From contig OX463822.1 in NCBI GenBank assembly GCA_949825045.1, positions 2,981,001 to 3,045,000 of the forward strand: a stretch of 64,000 nucleotides of DNA, given 5' to 3'. Positions 39,130-49,859 of the stretch are shown here, piece after piece. How positions within the stretch are numbered: position 1 is the stretch's first letter; each line of letters begins with the position of its first letter. Both the position numbers and the translations under genes were made by a program. Below the pieces are notes generated by a model, which saw only the letters and a list, made by a program, of their open reading frames with translations, was not told where the DNA came from and did not search any database. Source of the stretch: Argyresthia goedartella. Its lineage: Eukaryota > Arthropoda > Insecta > Lepidoptera > Argyresthiidae.

Positions 39130-41275
39130 TTGATTAAGGTTTGAGTTTGAGAAAGGAAATCTCCCTTTCAAGTGGTGATTCATGGCTGAATCTCGCACGG
39201 GAAAATAAGACTCCATGGGCTTAAGATATTTTTTTCAAATATTTTACTTAGAACGGGGAGTATTGATATTGGTCTGTAGTTAGTTGGATCATTTTTATCG
39301 TCGGACCTATATAAAGGGATTAGTTTATTATTTTTCATTACGTCAGGAAAAACCCCTTCATCAACACACTTATTAATTTTTTTACTAGGCATGGAGCAAT
39401 TGAATCAATAACACAAGTGATTTTTTTTGTTGATATTCCCCAAAGGTCCTCGGTGTTTTTAATAAGCAATTTAAATGTTTTAACAATCGTGTCTACATTA
39501 ATATGTCTGAATTTAAATATATCATCACTCTTATCAACATTATTTAATAGTATGGAAGCAGCCTCCGCCGAGGTTAAATCTAAGGTCTAGGTAGTAACGA
39601 TACGTATTTTGTTAAAGAAATCTCCAAATGCATTGGCTAATTTGCGGTCTTTAGAAATTAAACAATTTTCTATATTTAGAACAAATTTCCGGTCCCGAGG
39701 TTTAATTTTGCCAGTTTCAGTATTGATTATTTTCCATGTTGTTTTAATTTTGTCTTCAGCTTGCTTAATTTTCCTACTCAGGTAAAGGGACTTTGCTGTA
39801 TGGCACACAGATTTGAATGTCTTTGAATATTGTTTTTTATACTCTAAACATTTAGTATCATGGGCATTTATACATCTTTGTGATATAAATCATACAATTT
39901 GTTCCTGCTTTTATAAATATCAGTTGTAGCCCAGTTATCAAATCTCGCCTTGACCTGTACATGTTTTAAATTTAAATATATCATTGAACTTTTTCTCAAT
40001 CACTGTGAATAGGGAATTGCAAAGGTCATCTGGACTCCCAACAAATGGTAAGTAATTAGGTTGCTTATCAATGCTTCCCGAAAACTGTCCCATACGGTAA
40101 TAGTAGGTAGTAATGGGTATGTAAGTAAACTCCTGAGAGTTTTTATTCAATTTGCAAGGGAACACAACGCTTTATCCACAATGATCCGCGCTAAGTTTGT
40201 CACATATAGCCATGCTATGAGGTTCACAGTTTCAAAAAACATTGTTTTATTTTATTTTATTTTATTTTATTTATTCAGAAAACCAACAGCGTTACAGTTT
40301 AATTATCTTAATTAAATTACTTATTTACTACAGCCAATTATAGGTTTCCATAAATTACTTAATTCAAGACTCCTTAAATTATGGGGTTAGTAAAATAGAT
40401 AGGTTATTTATTCGGAACTATGTTTTGTGTATTATTGAGAGGGGGTTGGTGTGAATGCAATGTGAGTGTGTGTGTATGTGAAGGGTGGTGTATAGCTATG
40501 ATTGAAACTGTATTGTTATATTTTGTTATCCGCAGAGAGTGTCAAGAATTTTATGTTTAAAAATACTTTTGGAATGATGGTACACGTCAATGTCGGAGAC
40601 AGTTTTATTGTAGGTTCTAGCTATTCGAGTGAGGACAGAATTGTTGGCGTAATTGGTACGATGTGCCGGATGGTGGAATAGTGAGTTAGCTGTATGTCTG
40701 GTGCGGCGGCGCGGCGTGCACAGCGGCAGCTGGCTCACTAGCGCGGGGCAGTCCACGTGTGCGTGCGCCAAGTCGTACAGCAGAGACATGTCGGCGAGTG
40801 TGCGGCGCGCCGTAAGACTCGGTATCCTGTGTCGCGAGCAGCTCTCCTCATAGCCATCGATATATGCGTTACTCTTATAGGTAAGGTGTTTGAGGAATTT
40901 GGATTGAATTTTTTCAAGATTTTGCTGGTGTGTGATGTAGTGGGGATTCCAAATACTTGAAGCATATTCAAGTATACTACGTACATATGCGAAGAACACC
41001 TATTGTCTAAAAAAGTTGCAGATGTTTCTTGTTGGCTGATTAAAAAGATTTTTAGATCAAACCACAAAAACATATTTAGTAATTTATCACTAAGCGGACA
41101 CTTATCCAGTATATTAACATTAAAATCACCACAAACAACTAGGTATTTTGAGGTATTGAAAGTTTTCCTAAGAACCTCTTCCATATTAGACTCAAACACT
41201 TTCAGCTGATGGGGGTATGTATACACAAACAACTATATGTTACTCCAGCTCTACACATGATAACTCTATAGTCTG
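39130..41275 (-). mobile_element. LINE family A, degenerate, interrupted by LINE B
   Basis: Minus-strand pieces, from right to left: endonuclease 'KYLVVCGDFNVNILDKC' and 'SQQETSATFLDN' (41275-40990), then after the LINE B insertion 'VVFPCKLNKNSQEFTYIPIT' (about 40165), 'AKSLYLSRKIKQAEDKIKTT' and 'FVLNIENCLISKDRKLANAF' (39800-39590), 'KNTEDLWGISTKK' (about 39450), and RT start 'CVDEGVFPDVMKNNKLIPLY' with 'TNYRPISILPVLSKIFEKN' (39390-39190). Many stops and frameshifts. The RT core is missing. Confidence 0.7.
40225..40999 (-). mobile_element. LINE B 3' fragment inserted in LINE A
   Basis: Minus-strand frame 'YVRSILEYASSIWNPHYITH', 'IQSKFLKHLTYKSNAYIDGY' and 'LADMSLLYDLAHAHVDCPAL', then a 3' UTR ending in AATAAATAAAATAAAATAAA at about 40240. 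This is the C-terminal region of a Jockey-type ORF2, 5' truncated. The coding part is uninterrupted for 157 codons, so it is younger than LINE A around it. Confidence 0.75.
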
Positions 41276-41279
41276 TTCA

Positions 41280-42180
41280 ATAGATAACGATACAAATTCT
41301 TTTCTCTCCTTAAATTGACAACTATTCCCTAGTCCTTACGTCTCTAAGAACTTGTCTCAACTACAGATAATGAAGGCTTACAGCACCGTTCCTCACCAAC
41401 CTGCCCGGAAGTCGCCCGTTCCACCGGAAGCAGTTAAGACGGCGGAGGGAGGGGTGACACAAGTGGGGTAATGGCGTCCTGCACCTGCCTGTAATTGCAG
41501 GATTACGCGGCTCCTGTGGCCCGTCGATTATACGGTAGTCGGGGACTTTGTAAAGTCACTTGTCTGGTAGTTAATCTTCTTGCTGTGGTTTTGCGAATAT
41601 GTTGCGGGCGTTCTGCACCTCGAGTAAGAAGTTTGTATAGTACATTTTCTGCCAGCTGGGGTCCATTCTACATAGCAGTAGATTGTCGTATTTTTTTTCT
41701 ACGACGAGATGAGACCCTCTTTCCGCGTAGAAAAACCAGTCTTGAAAACGGTTTATCTGGGATGGTCCCGTGCGATGGCGCGCGATAAGACAGTCGATGA
41801 CGTTTCTGTTGTACGTTGCCCTTGCACAGATTTTGAGTGACCTTTGCACACTATCTTCGCGTGAGTATCGCGACAAACGCGCGTTTGTACCGTACGTAAA
41901 AATACGCCGTGTGCAAAGGCTCTAAAGCTATATATATATATATATATACAATAGTGGCTCCATAAACTGTAATGCAATAATATTGTGGGCGCCCTGTATC
42001 TCGATTATGTACGGAGTTTGTCGGTCGTACTAGTCTCTATCTATTTGTCTTGAAAAGATAGGGATAGAATCCTTGTCTGCATGATTATGTGGGAAAGTAT
42101 GCAATTTTATCCTGCCTTTCAGCCTGAAATGCCCTATCTTACTTTTGCATTGCAACTGCGACCATTATGCATGCTTGTTT
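41280..42180. other. unassigned sequence with TA microsatellite
   Basis: A GC-richer block 41390-41900 with several CG dinucleotides has no convincing frame. A TA dinucleotide run is at 41930-41949. Confidence 0.35.
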
Positions 42181-42181
42181 T

Positions 42182-42515
42182 CAGGGTTCCGTACCCGAAG
42201 GGTGTCAAAGGGGAGCCTATTACTAAGCCTCGCTGTCTGTTTGTCTGTCCGTCCGTCACCGAACTCTATCAACCGAAATGGGTAGAGAGCTAAAATTTTC
42301 ACAGAACGTGCATTTCTGTTGCTGGAACAGCAACAAATAATGAACTACACGCAATTTAAAAAACTAAAGGGCGGCCCCATACAAGCGACTGTTTTTTCAA
42401 TTTTCTTTTTGTTTTGGTTTTATTATTTAGGATCTAGTGTTTTTTTCTTGTACCATAGTACGGAACGCTTCGTGTGCAAGTCCGATCCGCACTTGACCGA
42501 TTTTTTTTTATTATA
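42182..42515 (+). repeat. dispersed moth repeat G
   Basis: Starts GGGTTCCGTACCCGAAGGGT (42183), has TGTCCGTCCGTCACC, 'AGCTAAAATTTTCACAGAAC' and 'AAAGGGCGGCCCCATACAAG', and ends 'CAAGTCCGATCCGCACTTGA' with CCG and a T-run. Confidence 0.65.
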
Positions 42516-42538
42516 TTTCTTTGTAGAGTTCTTAACTC

Positions 42539-42580
42539 GGTAAGAAACATTAAAAAAGTACTTTTTTAATGTTTCTTACC
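42539..42580. repeat. perfect 42-bp palindrome without loop
   Basis: GGTAAGAAACATTAAAAAAG is followed by T and then its exact complement (centre at 42559/42560). Directly preceded by a shorter imperfect one, GAGTTCTTAACTC. Confidence 0.8.
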
Positions 42581-42874
42581 TCAAAACTGGTATTTATGAA
42601 ACAAATTCAAAAATTATTTTTTAATTGAAAGTTTGACAGTTTGGTCCCATTTTTTTCAAATTAGAAATCGGTCCAGTAGTATCATTTGTAAAGCAAAGAC
42701 TGGAATTATGATATCATCCAGGTAAAAAAAATTGCTTATAATTGCTTTACTGTGAATTATCAGTGGTGGTTAAGGTCATTGGTGACTATCTTACAGTGAA
42801 CATTGTATCTTTCGTCACAGATTGAACTTGTATTCACAAACATATTAATGTGAGGTTAACACGCTCAGCGCGGT

Positions 42875-43140
42875 ATCGGGTGGAAGGCACCCGATGCGCA
42901 ACTGTCCCACGGTGCGAGGGCCAAAATGGTGTACTTTCCGTTGGGCCGGGATGCAAATACACTAGTTGTAGCATGAGTAGGAAAGAGATACATTGATTTT
43001 TGGATATGTCTCGTCAAATTATACCCTCAAAAGAACAAAATTACTATCAGATCTATGCGACCCGATATTGGCCTATTGGGAAAGTTTTTTCATTAGGTGC
43101 GGCTATCGGGTCTGAAACACCCGATACCCGATGACCCGAT
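42875..43140. promoter_or_regulatory. subterminal ACCCGAT motif cluster of the piggyBac
   Basis: ACCCGAT or its complement at 42875, 42889, 43060, 43105, 43119, 43126 and 43134; two more at the other end (47245 and 47289). The first pair and the 43105/43119 pair are inverted. Subterminal repeats are typical transposase binding sites in DNA transposons; binding here is inferred. Confidence 0.55.
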
Positions 43141-43237
43141 AACCGCACTGGATGACGGATTAGTTTGTCTAGTGATGTGATCGAATGACGTTGTGTTTAC
43201 GTATAGTGTTAGAAAATTACAAATTGACAATTTAAAA

Positions 43238-45992
43238 ATGAAGCGTTCCAGAAGAATGCTGAGAATATGCAGTGGTGAAGTGTCCACCGAAAGTAGAGAA
43301 GAAGCCACATCAGACAGCGATTTGTACAGAAAGGTATTTCAACGTGAAATTAATTTGAGTCCTACCATACATAAAAGCCCAACTACGGGTCATTCTATGC
43401 GAATCCTTCAGAATGTGGTACCAGAGAGAACTGAATCAATAAATGTTAAGGTTTGCAGTGACAATAAAACTATACATATCATTGAGGACGTTATCGTAAA
43501 GCCTTGCTGCAGTAAAAACTTAACTGTCGCAAAAGAACAATATGCTGATCTTGGAACAAATGATATCTGTACTCCAAAAAGTCATAAGAAATACAAATCT
43601 AGACAAAACCCTAATTTCGCTGATGTTCAAATGCTTGAAACTGATATTTTCTGTACTCCAAAGAGTCTAAAGAGACCAAGACCTAGTTCTGCCTGTAATA
43701 CACCCAGCAACATTTCCGAATCCTGTTACACTTTGAGTAAATCTGATATTCTCAGTGTTTCAACATCAAATATGGTTTCTCTGAATTCGTCATTTAATGA
43801 AGAGCAGTTTCTTAATTTACTGTCTACACCTTCAGCAAAACATGATCAAACTCTGCTATCGACACCAAACAGTCTCACCAATTATCAAAAGACAGACCAG
43901 GTCAATGAACGAGTGTTTGTCACGTGCCAAGAGAGTGAGGATCTACTATTCACACCTCAATTAGAACCCGAACAGGAACAACAGAGTCTCCAGCATGCGC
44001 ATGAGAACTCACTCATTGTGAATCACGCCGCCGTAACCGCTGATTCTGCATCTAACCAGCCATGCCTTTCATCTGAGCAATCAGCATCGTATACTAAAAA
44101 TGGTGCGAATAACATTTTATCTATGAATAAAGATAGTGTTGACTCAAGCTCTGATGAAAAGTTTATCCCTAATAGTTGTGAATCTTCTTCCGATTCGTCA
44201 ACTGGAGTATCTGAGGATGAAGATATCAGAAGCGTTGAATTGTCAACGAGCAGTAATAAAGATAATCATTGGCAGAAAATTTCAAATGAAACGCCTAATT
44301 TCGATGAATATTTGGGTGATAGCCAGTTTTTCATTCCTACAGACATCACTGACCCAGATGAATTTTACAGGCTATTCTTGACTGATGAAATTATTGACAA
44401 AATTGTGCTAGAAACCAACAAATACGCTGCCAAGTGTATAGACCCCGCCAAACTCACAGCTAATTCGCGCTTACACCTCTGGAAACCAACGAACAGAGAA
44501 GAGATGTTGAAGTTTGTTGGCATTTTGCTATTAATGGGTCTCGTCAAGTTTTCACGGATAAAAGATTATTGGTCTAAAAAGAAAATGTACAGGAGCGAAT
44601 TCATTTCATCTTCAATAAAAAGAGATCGCTTCATGCTACTTCTAAAACACTGGCATTTCAGTGATGATGATAGCACTAATGGTCAAACTGATAAATTGTG
44701 CAAAATACGAGAAGTTTATGAGATGCTGCTGAAACAATTTGCCAAATGTTTGACACCTGGAAAAGTGCTCGTCATAGACGAATCTATGGTTCCGTGGCGA
44801 GGCAGACTTCGATTTCGCCAATACATCAAAAATAAATCGCACAAGTACGGTGTCAAACTGTACAAGTTATGTACACCAGGCTGGTACACATCCAATATCA
44901 TCATTTATACTGGCAAAGAAGATGGCAAACGAGACTTGAACCATGGGCATAATGTCGTTATGAAACTGATTAATGGTCTTGAGAACGAAGGAAGACTTGT
45001 TGTTGTGGACAACTTTTATGCGTCGATTGATTTAGCTGAAACCCTGATAAGTAAGAAAACATACATATGTGGCACTCTGAGGAGCAATAGAAGAGGTTTA
45101 CTACAGAAGGTTACGAGTACCAAACTGAAGAAAGGACAGATCATAGGACAAATGAACAGAAAAAGCGTGCGAATTATAAAATGGATGGATAAGCGTCCTG
45201 TTCTAATGTTGAGTACTTGCAGAAATCATGACATATCTGTAAAAGACACCGGAAAAAAAAGAAGAGGTACAAATGAAAAGATTATGAAACCAGAATGTGT
45301 ACTGTGTTATAACAGCCACAAGATGGGAATTGACTATAGTGACCAAATGTCATCATATTACTCTACATTGAAAAGAGGTCTTAAATGGTACAGGAAGGTA
45401 AATTAAATCAATTCATTTAGAAATATTTTATGTTATTCAATAAATCCTCAAGAGGGCGCCATGGATAATTTAGTGAGACGTCATATAGCCTGTAGTGGAA
45501 AATTAAGATGCTTCTAACGAAATCTCATTTGTCAAATAAGTAATAAGTAGATCCGATCTTCCGGTGTTCCATTTGGGTTGCCGTAGTCGGTTTAACAGTA
45601 TTTTTTACTTAAAACTAAACTAATAAGTCTCCTTTTTTTTCAGGTGACGATGGAGCTGATCTTTGGGACAGCTTTGATCAACGCTTGGATTATTTACAAC
45701 CTCAAAGCTGTAACAAAGTTGTCAAAGCTGCAGTTTACGGAACACATCGTAGAAAAGTTTACAAAAACTGCTAGCAGCGAGCAGATTCAGGAACCAAATG
45801 AAGAGATTCAACATGCCTTTATAAAAACAAACTGCCAAGAAACGAAATTGCGCTAGCTGCTATGATCAACTTCGTGAAACAATGAGCAGTAAAGAAGCCA
45901 ACAATAAAGTGAAGAAGGTAAAGAGTGGTTGTGATAAGTGTAAAAAAACTTTATGTCGTGACTGTTACAATAAAAACCATAAGTATGTGTAA
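43238..45992 (+). CDS. piggyBac transposase, two exons, one frameshift near the 3' end
   Basis: Exon 1 is 43238-45397 (720 codons), starting at the ATG in AAAAATGAAGCG; the frame is open 45 bases further upstream without another ATG. Intron 45398-45643 has a GTAAAT donor and a TTTTTTTTCAG acceptor. Exon 2 gives 'VTMELIFGTALINAWIIYNL'. The N-terminal 350 residues are Ser/Thr-rich with six Thr-Pro motifs (residues about 110-240: ICTPKS, FCTPKS, CNTPSN, LSTPSA, LSTPNS, LFTPQL). The DDE-type domain has Asp in 'VIDESMVPWRG' (about 514), Asp in 'VVVDNFYAS' (about 590) and Asp in 'IDYSDQMSSYY' (about 698). After a one-base shift near 45835 the Cys-rich C-terminal domain reads 'NCASCYDQLRE', 'GCDKCKKTLCRDCYNKNH' and stops at 45992. 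The enzyme excises and inserts the element at TTAA. Only this frameshift seems to prevent a full-length product. Confidence 0.88.
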
Positions 45993-46200
45993 TTCTTAGT
46001 AAATCTAGAAAAATCTTTAAAATATAATATTTAGATAAATTTATCTAGGTAGGATTTTTTTTTAGACTTTTGAAGTGAGTGAAATTAAAAACTGTGTGTA
46101 GATTTAAGTTTTTTCAAGTTTTTTAAATTATATTGTGTTGATGATAAGAGTATTATTAAGTTTAAGTCGTGATTGTTATAATTAAAACAAAATAGAGTTC

Positions 46201-46302
46201 ATTTACAGTTAGAGTTGAGTTTGGTCTTTAGATCAGACTTTGATTATTGCCGGAAATGTGCTTAAAACCGAACTCAACTCTAATTGCAACTGCACTGTAA
46301 AT
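46201..46302. mobile_element. palindromic MITE-like element 1 in piggyBac 3' region
   Basis: ATTTACAGT at the left and ACTGTAAAT at the right, with inner inverted segment TAGAGTTGAGTT matched by AACTCAACTCTA. The left arm lacks about 11 bases present in the right arm. No coding capacity. Confidence 0.5.
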
Positions 46303-46480
46303 ATTTGTTTTATTGTTGATAAAAAGACAAAGCCATATTTTTTGTTGATAATAGGTACTTAATTAAAATTCACTGTCATATATTATCCACTTGTCGGTGC
46401 CATTTGTATAATAGTAAGTAAATCTATTTACCTATTCCCTATTCTGTTATTGTTTATAATTAAATTAAAAACTGTATATT

Positions 46481-46633
46481 TATGATTCGGAGCTTGGCAG
46501 CACTGCAGCGCTGGACTGCAATAATGTACATTCCCTACCGTACATTCAAAGGCTTCTCAACAGTGACTATAAATGTATGGATGCGAGGTATATTATTGTT
46601 CGGCGCTGCAGTGCTTCCAAGCTCCGAATCATA
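46481..46633. mobile_element. palindromic MITE 2 with TA ends (153 bp)
   Basis: The left arm TATGATTCGGAGCTTGGCAG continues CACTGCAGCGC, and the right arm is its complement with one mismatch (about 31 bp). TA at both outer ends suggests a Tc1/mariner-type duplication. Confidence 0.65.
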
Positions 46634-46681
46634 CGTCTAGGCGGTTTTTCTGATTTTGCACAGTAACTACATAATACTATC

Positions 46682-46830
46682 CTACGTCATCGCAGGAAAG
46701 CAAAATGTATATGAAATATGGCTACGCTCTTATAAATTTTCTACGATATCGTACTACATTGACAAGATAATAATACAAGGGTCTTTTGCCATAATTCTTA
46801 TACATTTTACTTCCCTGCGACGTCGTCGAT
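46682..46830. mobile_element. palindromic MITE-like element 3
   Basis: Left arm CTACGTCATCGCAGGAAAGC then AAAATGTATATGAA; right arm TTCTTATACATTTTACTTCC then CTGCGACGTCG. The arms are complementary with small gaps. Confidence 0.5.
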
Positions 46831-47346
46831 AACAGTCCCGATATTAGGTTCTAGTATTTTTAAAGTCCATCATAGATTCTGTTGTTGTTGATGATTAAAA
46901 TAAAATGGGCATGACCATTGTAACGAAAATATGTGGGCAATATTCTAATAGAAAGTTTGATCTCTTTTGTTGACAAATAAAAACGTCGATAAAATATGTC
47001 GATGTTTCATTGACAACACTAACATTTTATCGATATGACTTCCTTTCAGTGCGGATGCCAGGTCGAAGGGATCCGACATTTTTTTTATTTTTTTTAAATC
47101 TTCTTATCACGGGATCTTGGTCCGCAGCCAGCTTAGTACTGATTGGTTCATTAAAAATCCATTAAAAATATTATCTAGACTCATAGCAATGAGTTTTATG
47201 AGATATTTGACCTCAAAGGTAAAAAGTCGGAACGGGTGTCTTCGACCCGATGCCGGCATAACGGAAGCTTTAGCATCGTATCTAAGCAACCCGATACCGC
47301 ATCATCTGAAAGTAAGCTGGTCAGCTTGCCGCGCTGAGCGTGTTAA

Positions 47347-47462
47347 TAAAAAAGGTCTTGGATGTTTACATGTTTGTGACTTCGCTGTTACTGTTCCACG
47401 CTACAGGCTGTCCTAGTCTAGGGCCAGAAGCAATGTATGTGCCGGTGTGTAGATGTTGTTAT
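47347..47462 (+). repeat. SINE S1, 3' part only
   Basis: 'AAAAAAGGTCTTGGATGTTT' through 'TCTAGGGCCAGAAGCAATGT' matches the downstream half of S1. Its front is missing at the piggyBac right end, so the piggyBac target was an already incomplete SINE or the left half has been lost. Confidence 0.6.
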
Positions 47463-47586
47463 GTGCTATTCTATTTCAAATACTTATTCGTCATTGAGGC
47501 TCTGGAAGGTTCCTCAATACCAAATGTAGATCAATATGAAATATGTAACCACTTGAGCCAACCAATCATAAATTCATCTTACTTTT

Positions 47587-47775
47587 GACGACCTCTGTGG
47601 CTCTGCCTACCATGCGAGAGGTCCCTGGTTCGATCCCCGGCTGGGTATAAAAAAAAAAACCCCAGGTCTTGGATGTTTATAGGTGTGTGACGTCGCTGTT
47701 TCTGGTTCGCACGACACAGGGTATCCTAGTGTGGGGCCAGAAGCAATGTATGTGCCTTTATGTATTTTTTTTATG
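47587..47775 (+). repeat. tRNA-derived SINE (family S1), good copy
   Basis: 'GACGACCTCTGTGGCTCTGC', B box GGTTCGATCCCCGGC, an A-run, 'CAGGTCTTGGATGTTTATAG', and core 'GGTATCCTAGTGTGGGGCC' with AGAAGCAATGTATGTGCC. It is the clearest S1 example in the window. Confidence 0.8.
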
Positions 47776-47779
47776 TTAA

Positions 47780-48333
47780 CAACTGCTTTCGAATTCATAC
47801 TAAAGTTTACATTTCCTTTCATTTCAACTCCCAACTTTATCCAATTACTTCCTACTGCAGTCACTCGACATGTATGTCGTGGCGATCACAGAATTAATCT
47901 TTTAATGAAATGGCCAACAAATCCATAATCTGGCCAACCATTTTATGAAATGGTTAGAAAGGATAGAAATTTCATGAAAACAAGTATTATTTGAAATATT
48001 TTTACTAAATACCACGTGGTGTTTTTCTTTGATAATGACGTTGGCGTTTTACTGTGACTTTCGTGGGGTTTTTGATCGAAAGACAAAGATTTTAGTCTTC
48101 ACCTAAGCTATTCAGCAGTATTTACTCCTAAAAGATTTCTTCATTCAATAATGGAATTTCTTCATTTCATGAAATCAACAAACCTATGATATGGCCACGA
48201 CACATTTATTACACCAATGACCGAGAATAATAAGACTGGAGTCACCTTCTAAATCCAATCCCCAGAAAAACTTTATTTCTCGATAGCTCATTTCTGTCGC
48301 CCTCATCAAATACAATGAAAATTTAAATAGAAT
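47780..48333. other. unassigned sequence
   Basis: No gene recognised. It may include the left end of the mariner-like element, but no terminal inverted repeat was found. Confidence 0.3.
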
Positions 48334-49138
48334 TTGAACATGCCTCGAGCCTCGGATTTTAATGCAAATAACCTCGCTGATATGTTATTGTGTTACGGTG
48401 AAGCTCATCGAAGCAGAAGAGCTGCCTTACTAATGTTCCGGGAACGATTCCCAGATCGGTGGCGTGCTCCTCATAACGCGCTAGTCATCATAAATGCTTT
48501 ACAGCGCATTCGAGATGGTCAGACTCTAACCGGAAGACCAAAGAATAGTTTGCGTCTGCCGGTACAAGCAGAGGAAGCCGTTTTGGAGCATTTCTATTTG
48601 AACCCGGATAGCAGCACAAGTGGAGCGGGTCAACTTCTCCAAATTAACCATATGAGGGTCCACAAAACCTTGGAGCAGGACGGACAGCATCCGTTATTTT
48701 TTTTTAATAGCACATGCTTTATTGTCACGGGATTACTTGCCACGTATTTTATTTTCTACGTGTATGCATGACCAACAGGAAGCAGATAGAGAATTCCTAT
48801 CAAAAATGATATGGACATGAGAGTACATTTACAAGAAACAGTGTCTGCAACTAACGCAAAGCCATTACTGGACGCACTAATTAATGATCAGGTTGATATT
48901 TCAGATGATTCTCAAAAAATAAGTCGGTGTCTATTTTGGATATGTTTTATGTTTCATTTAGTGTACGTTGTGTATCATCTGCACGTTATCTCATCTTTAT
49001 AGATACTATCCCTAATTATATATCCTTCCCTAAACTGTAACTTCGATCTTGAATTGTGTAAACAAAGTAAATACAAAAAACTGGTCTTGTGTTATGTCCT
49101 AGTCAGAAATGTTTAAGATGTCAGGTTTTGTTCATATT

Positions 49139-49328
49139 CATATTCTTTATTGCACAGAAATCTTAATAGTAAGGTAACAAAACATTTTATGAGCAAAGGC
49201 GAGCTTATCTCTAAAGAGAGATTTCTACCAGCAAACCTAGGTAGGACAGGAAAAATTGTGCAACAGGAGAGTCCTAGTGCGCAATAAAACTGTACACATC
49301 TAATTGTTTACAACTAAAACATAATAAT
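49139..49328 (-). mobile_element. 3' tail of the CR1-type LINE of 2-11 kb
   Basis: Nearly identical to 2262-2450 (minus strand ends in GTGCAATAAAGAATATGAAT). This is a severely 5'-truncated copy of only about 190 bp, lying inside the mariner-like gene. Confidence 0.75.
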
Positions 49329-49533
49329 TTAATAAATTTTGTGTTATGTTGTTAGTCCATTTCATAGGTTATGTCAACTGTCATTGTTTTTTCTCCAAAT
49401 AAACAAAATAAATAAACAAATCAATGTGGATCCACATGTCCTAAAAGAAACAGGACACCAACAAAGATGGTGAATGTTTGGGCAGCGATACATGGAGACC
49501 GCATTATAGGACGGGTGTTTATAGATGGAAATC

Positions 49534-49662
49534 TTAACCTCTCAACAACCGAGGGTAGTTGGGACGGGTCGTGATTTTGAACCTTAAGCCATGGTAATAA
49601 AATTTAAAACCTATAACGGAAAAGTGGCCTAAGCTAACGCCGGTGGTATTCAAAAGGTTCAT
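49534..49662 (+). mobile_element. MITE family M1 inside the mariner-like gene
   Basis: TTAACCTCTCAACAACCGAG at the left and GTATTCAAAAGGTTCA at the right, where TTCA stands for the second TTAA. It splits the frame between 'FIDGNL' and 'GGKILELIQG'. Confidence 0.7.
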
Positions 49663-49859
49663 GGGGGTAAAATCCTCGAGCTGATTCAAGGCCCTTTGGC
49701 AGACTATGTCAACACAGTACCTGAAAAAGAAAGCCTTGAGACCTGGTACCAGCTAGATGGGGCTTCCGCCCATGCATCACATAGAGTGCGGGACGCATTA
49801 CGCCATGTTTAGCGACAAATGGCTCTGACGCCTTGGTCCTCGCCGATGGAGTCTTATTT

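Larger units (their letters stand above)
42856..47346 (+). mobile_element. piggyBac-type DNA transposon, complete, TTAA on both sides
   Basis: TTAA at 42856-42859 and 47343-47346. TIRs CACGCTCAGCGCGG at 42860-42873 and its exact reverse complement at 47329-47342 (14 of 14). Inside are a two-exon transposase (43238-45992) and nine copies of the motif ACCCGAT near the ends. Length is 4483 bp between duplications, about twice a minimal piggyBac, partly because of three palindromic insertions (46201-46830). Apart from one frameshift in exon 2 the element looks intact. Confidence 0.9.
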
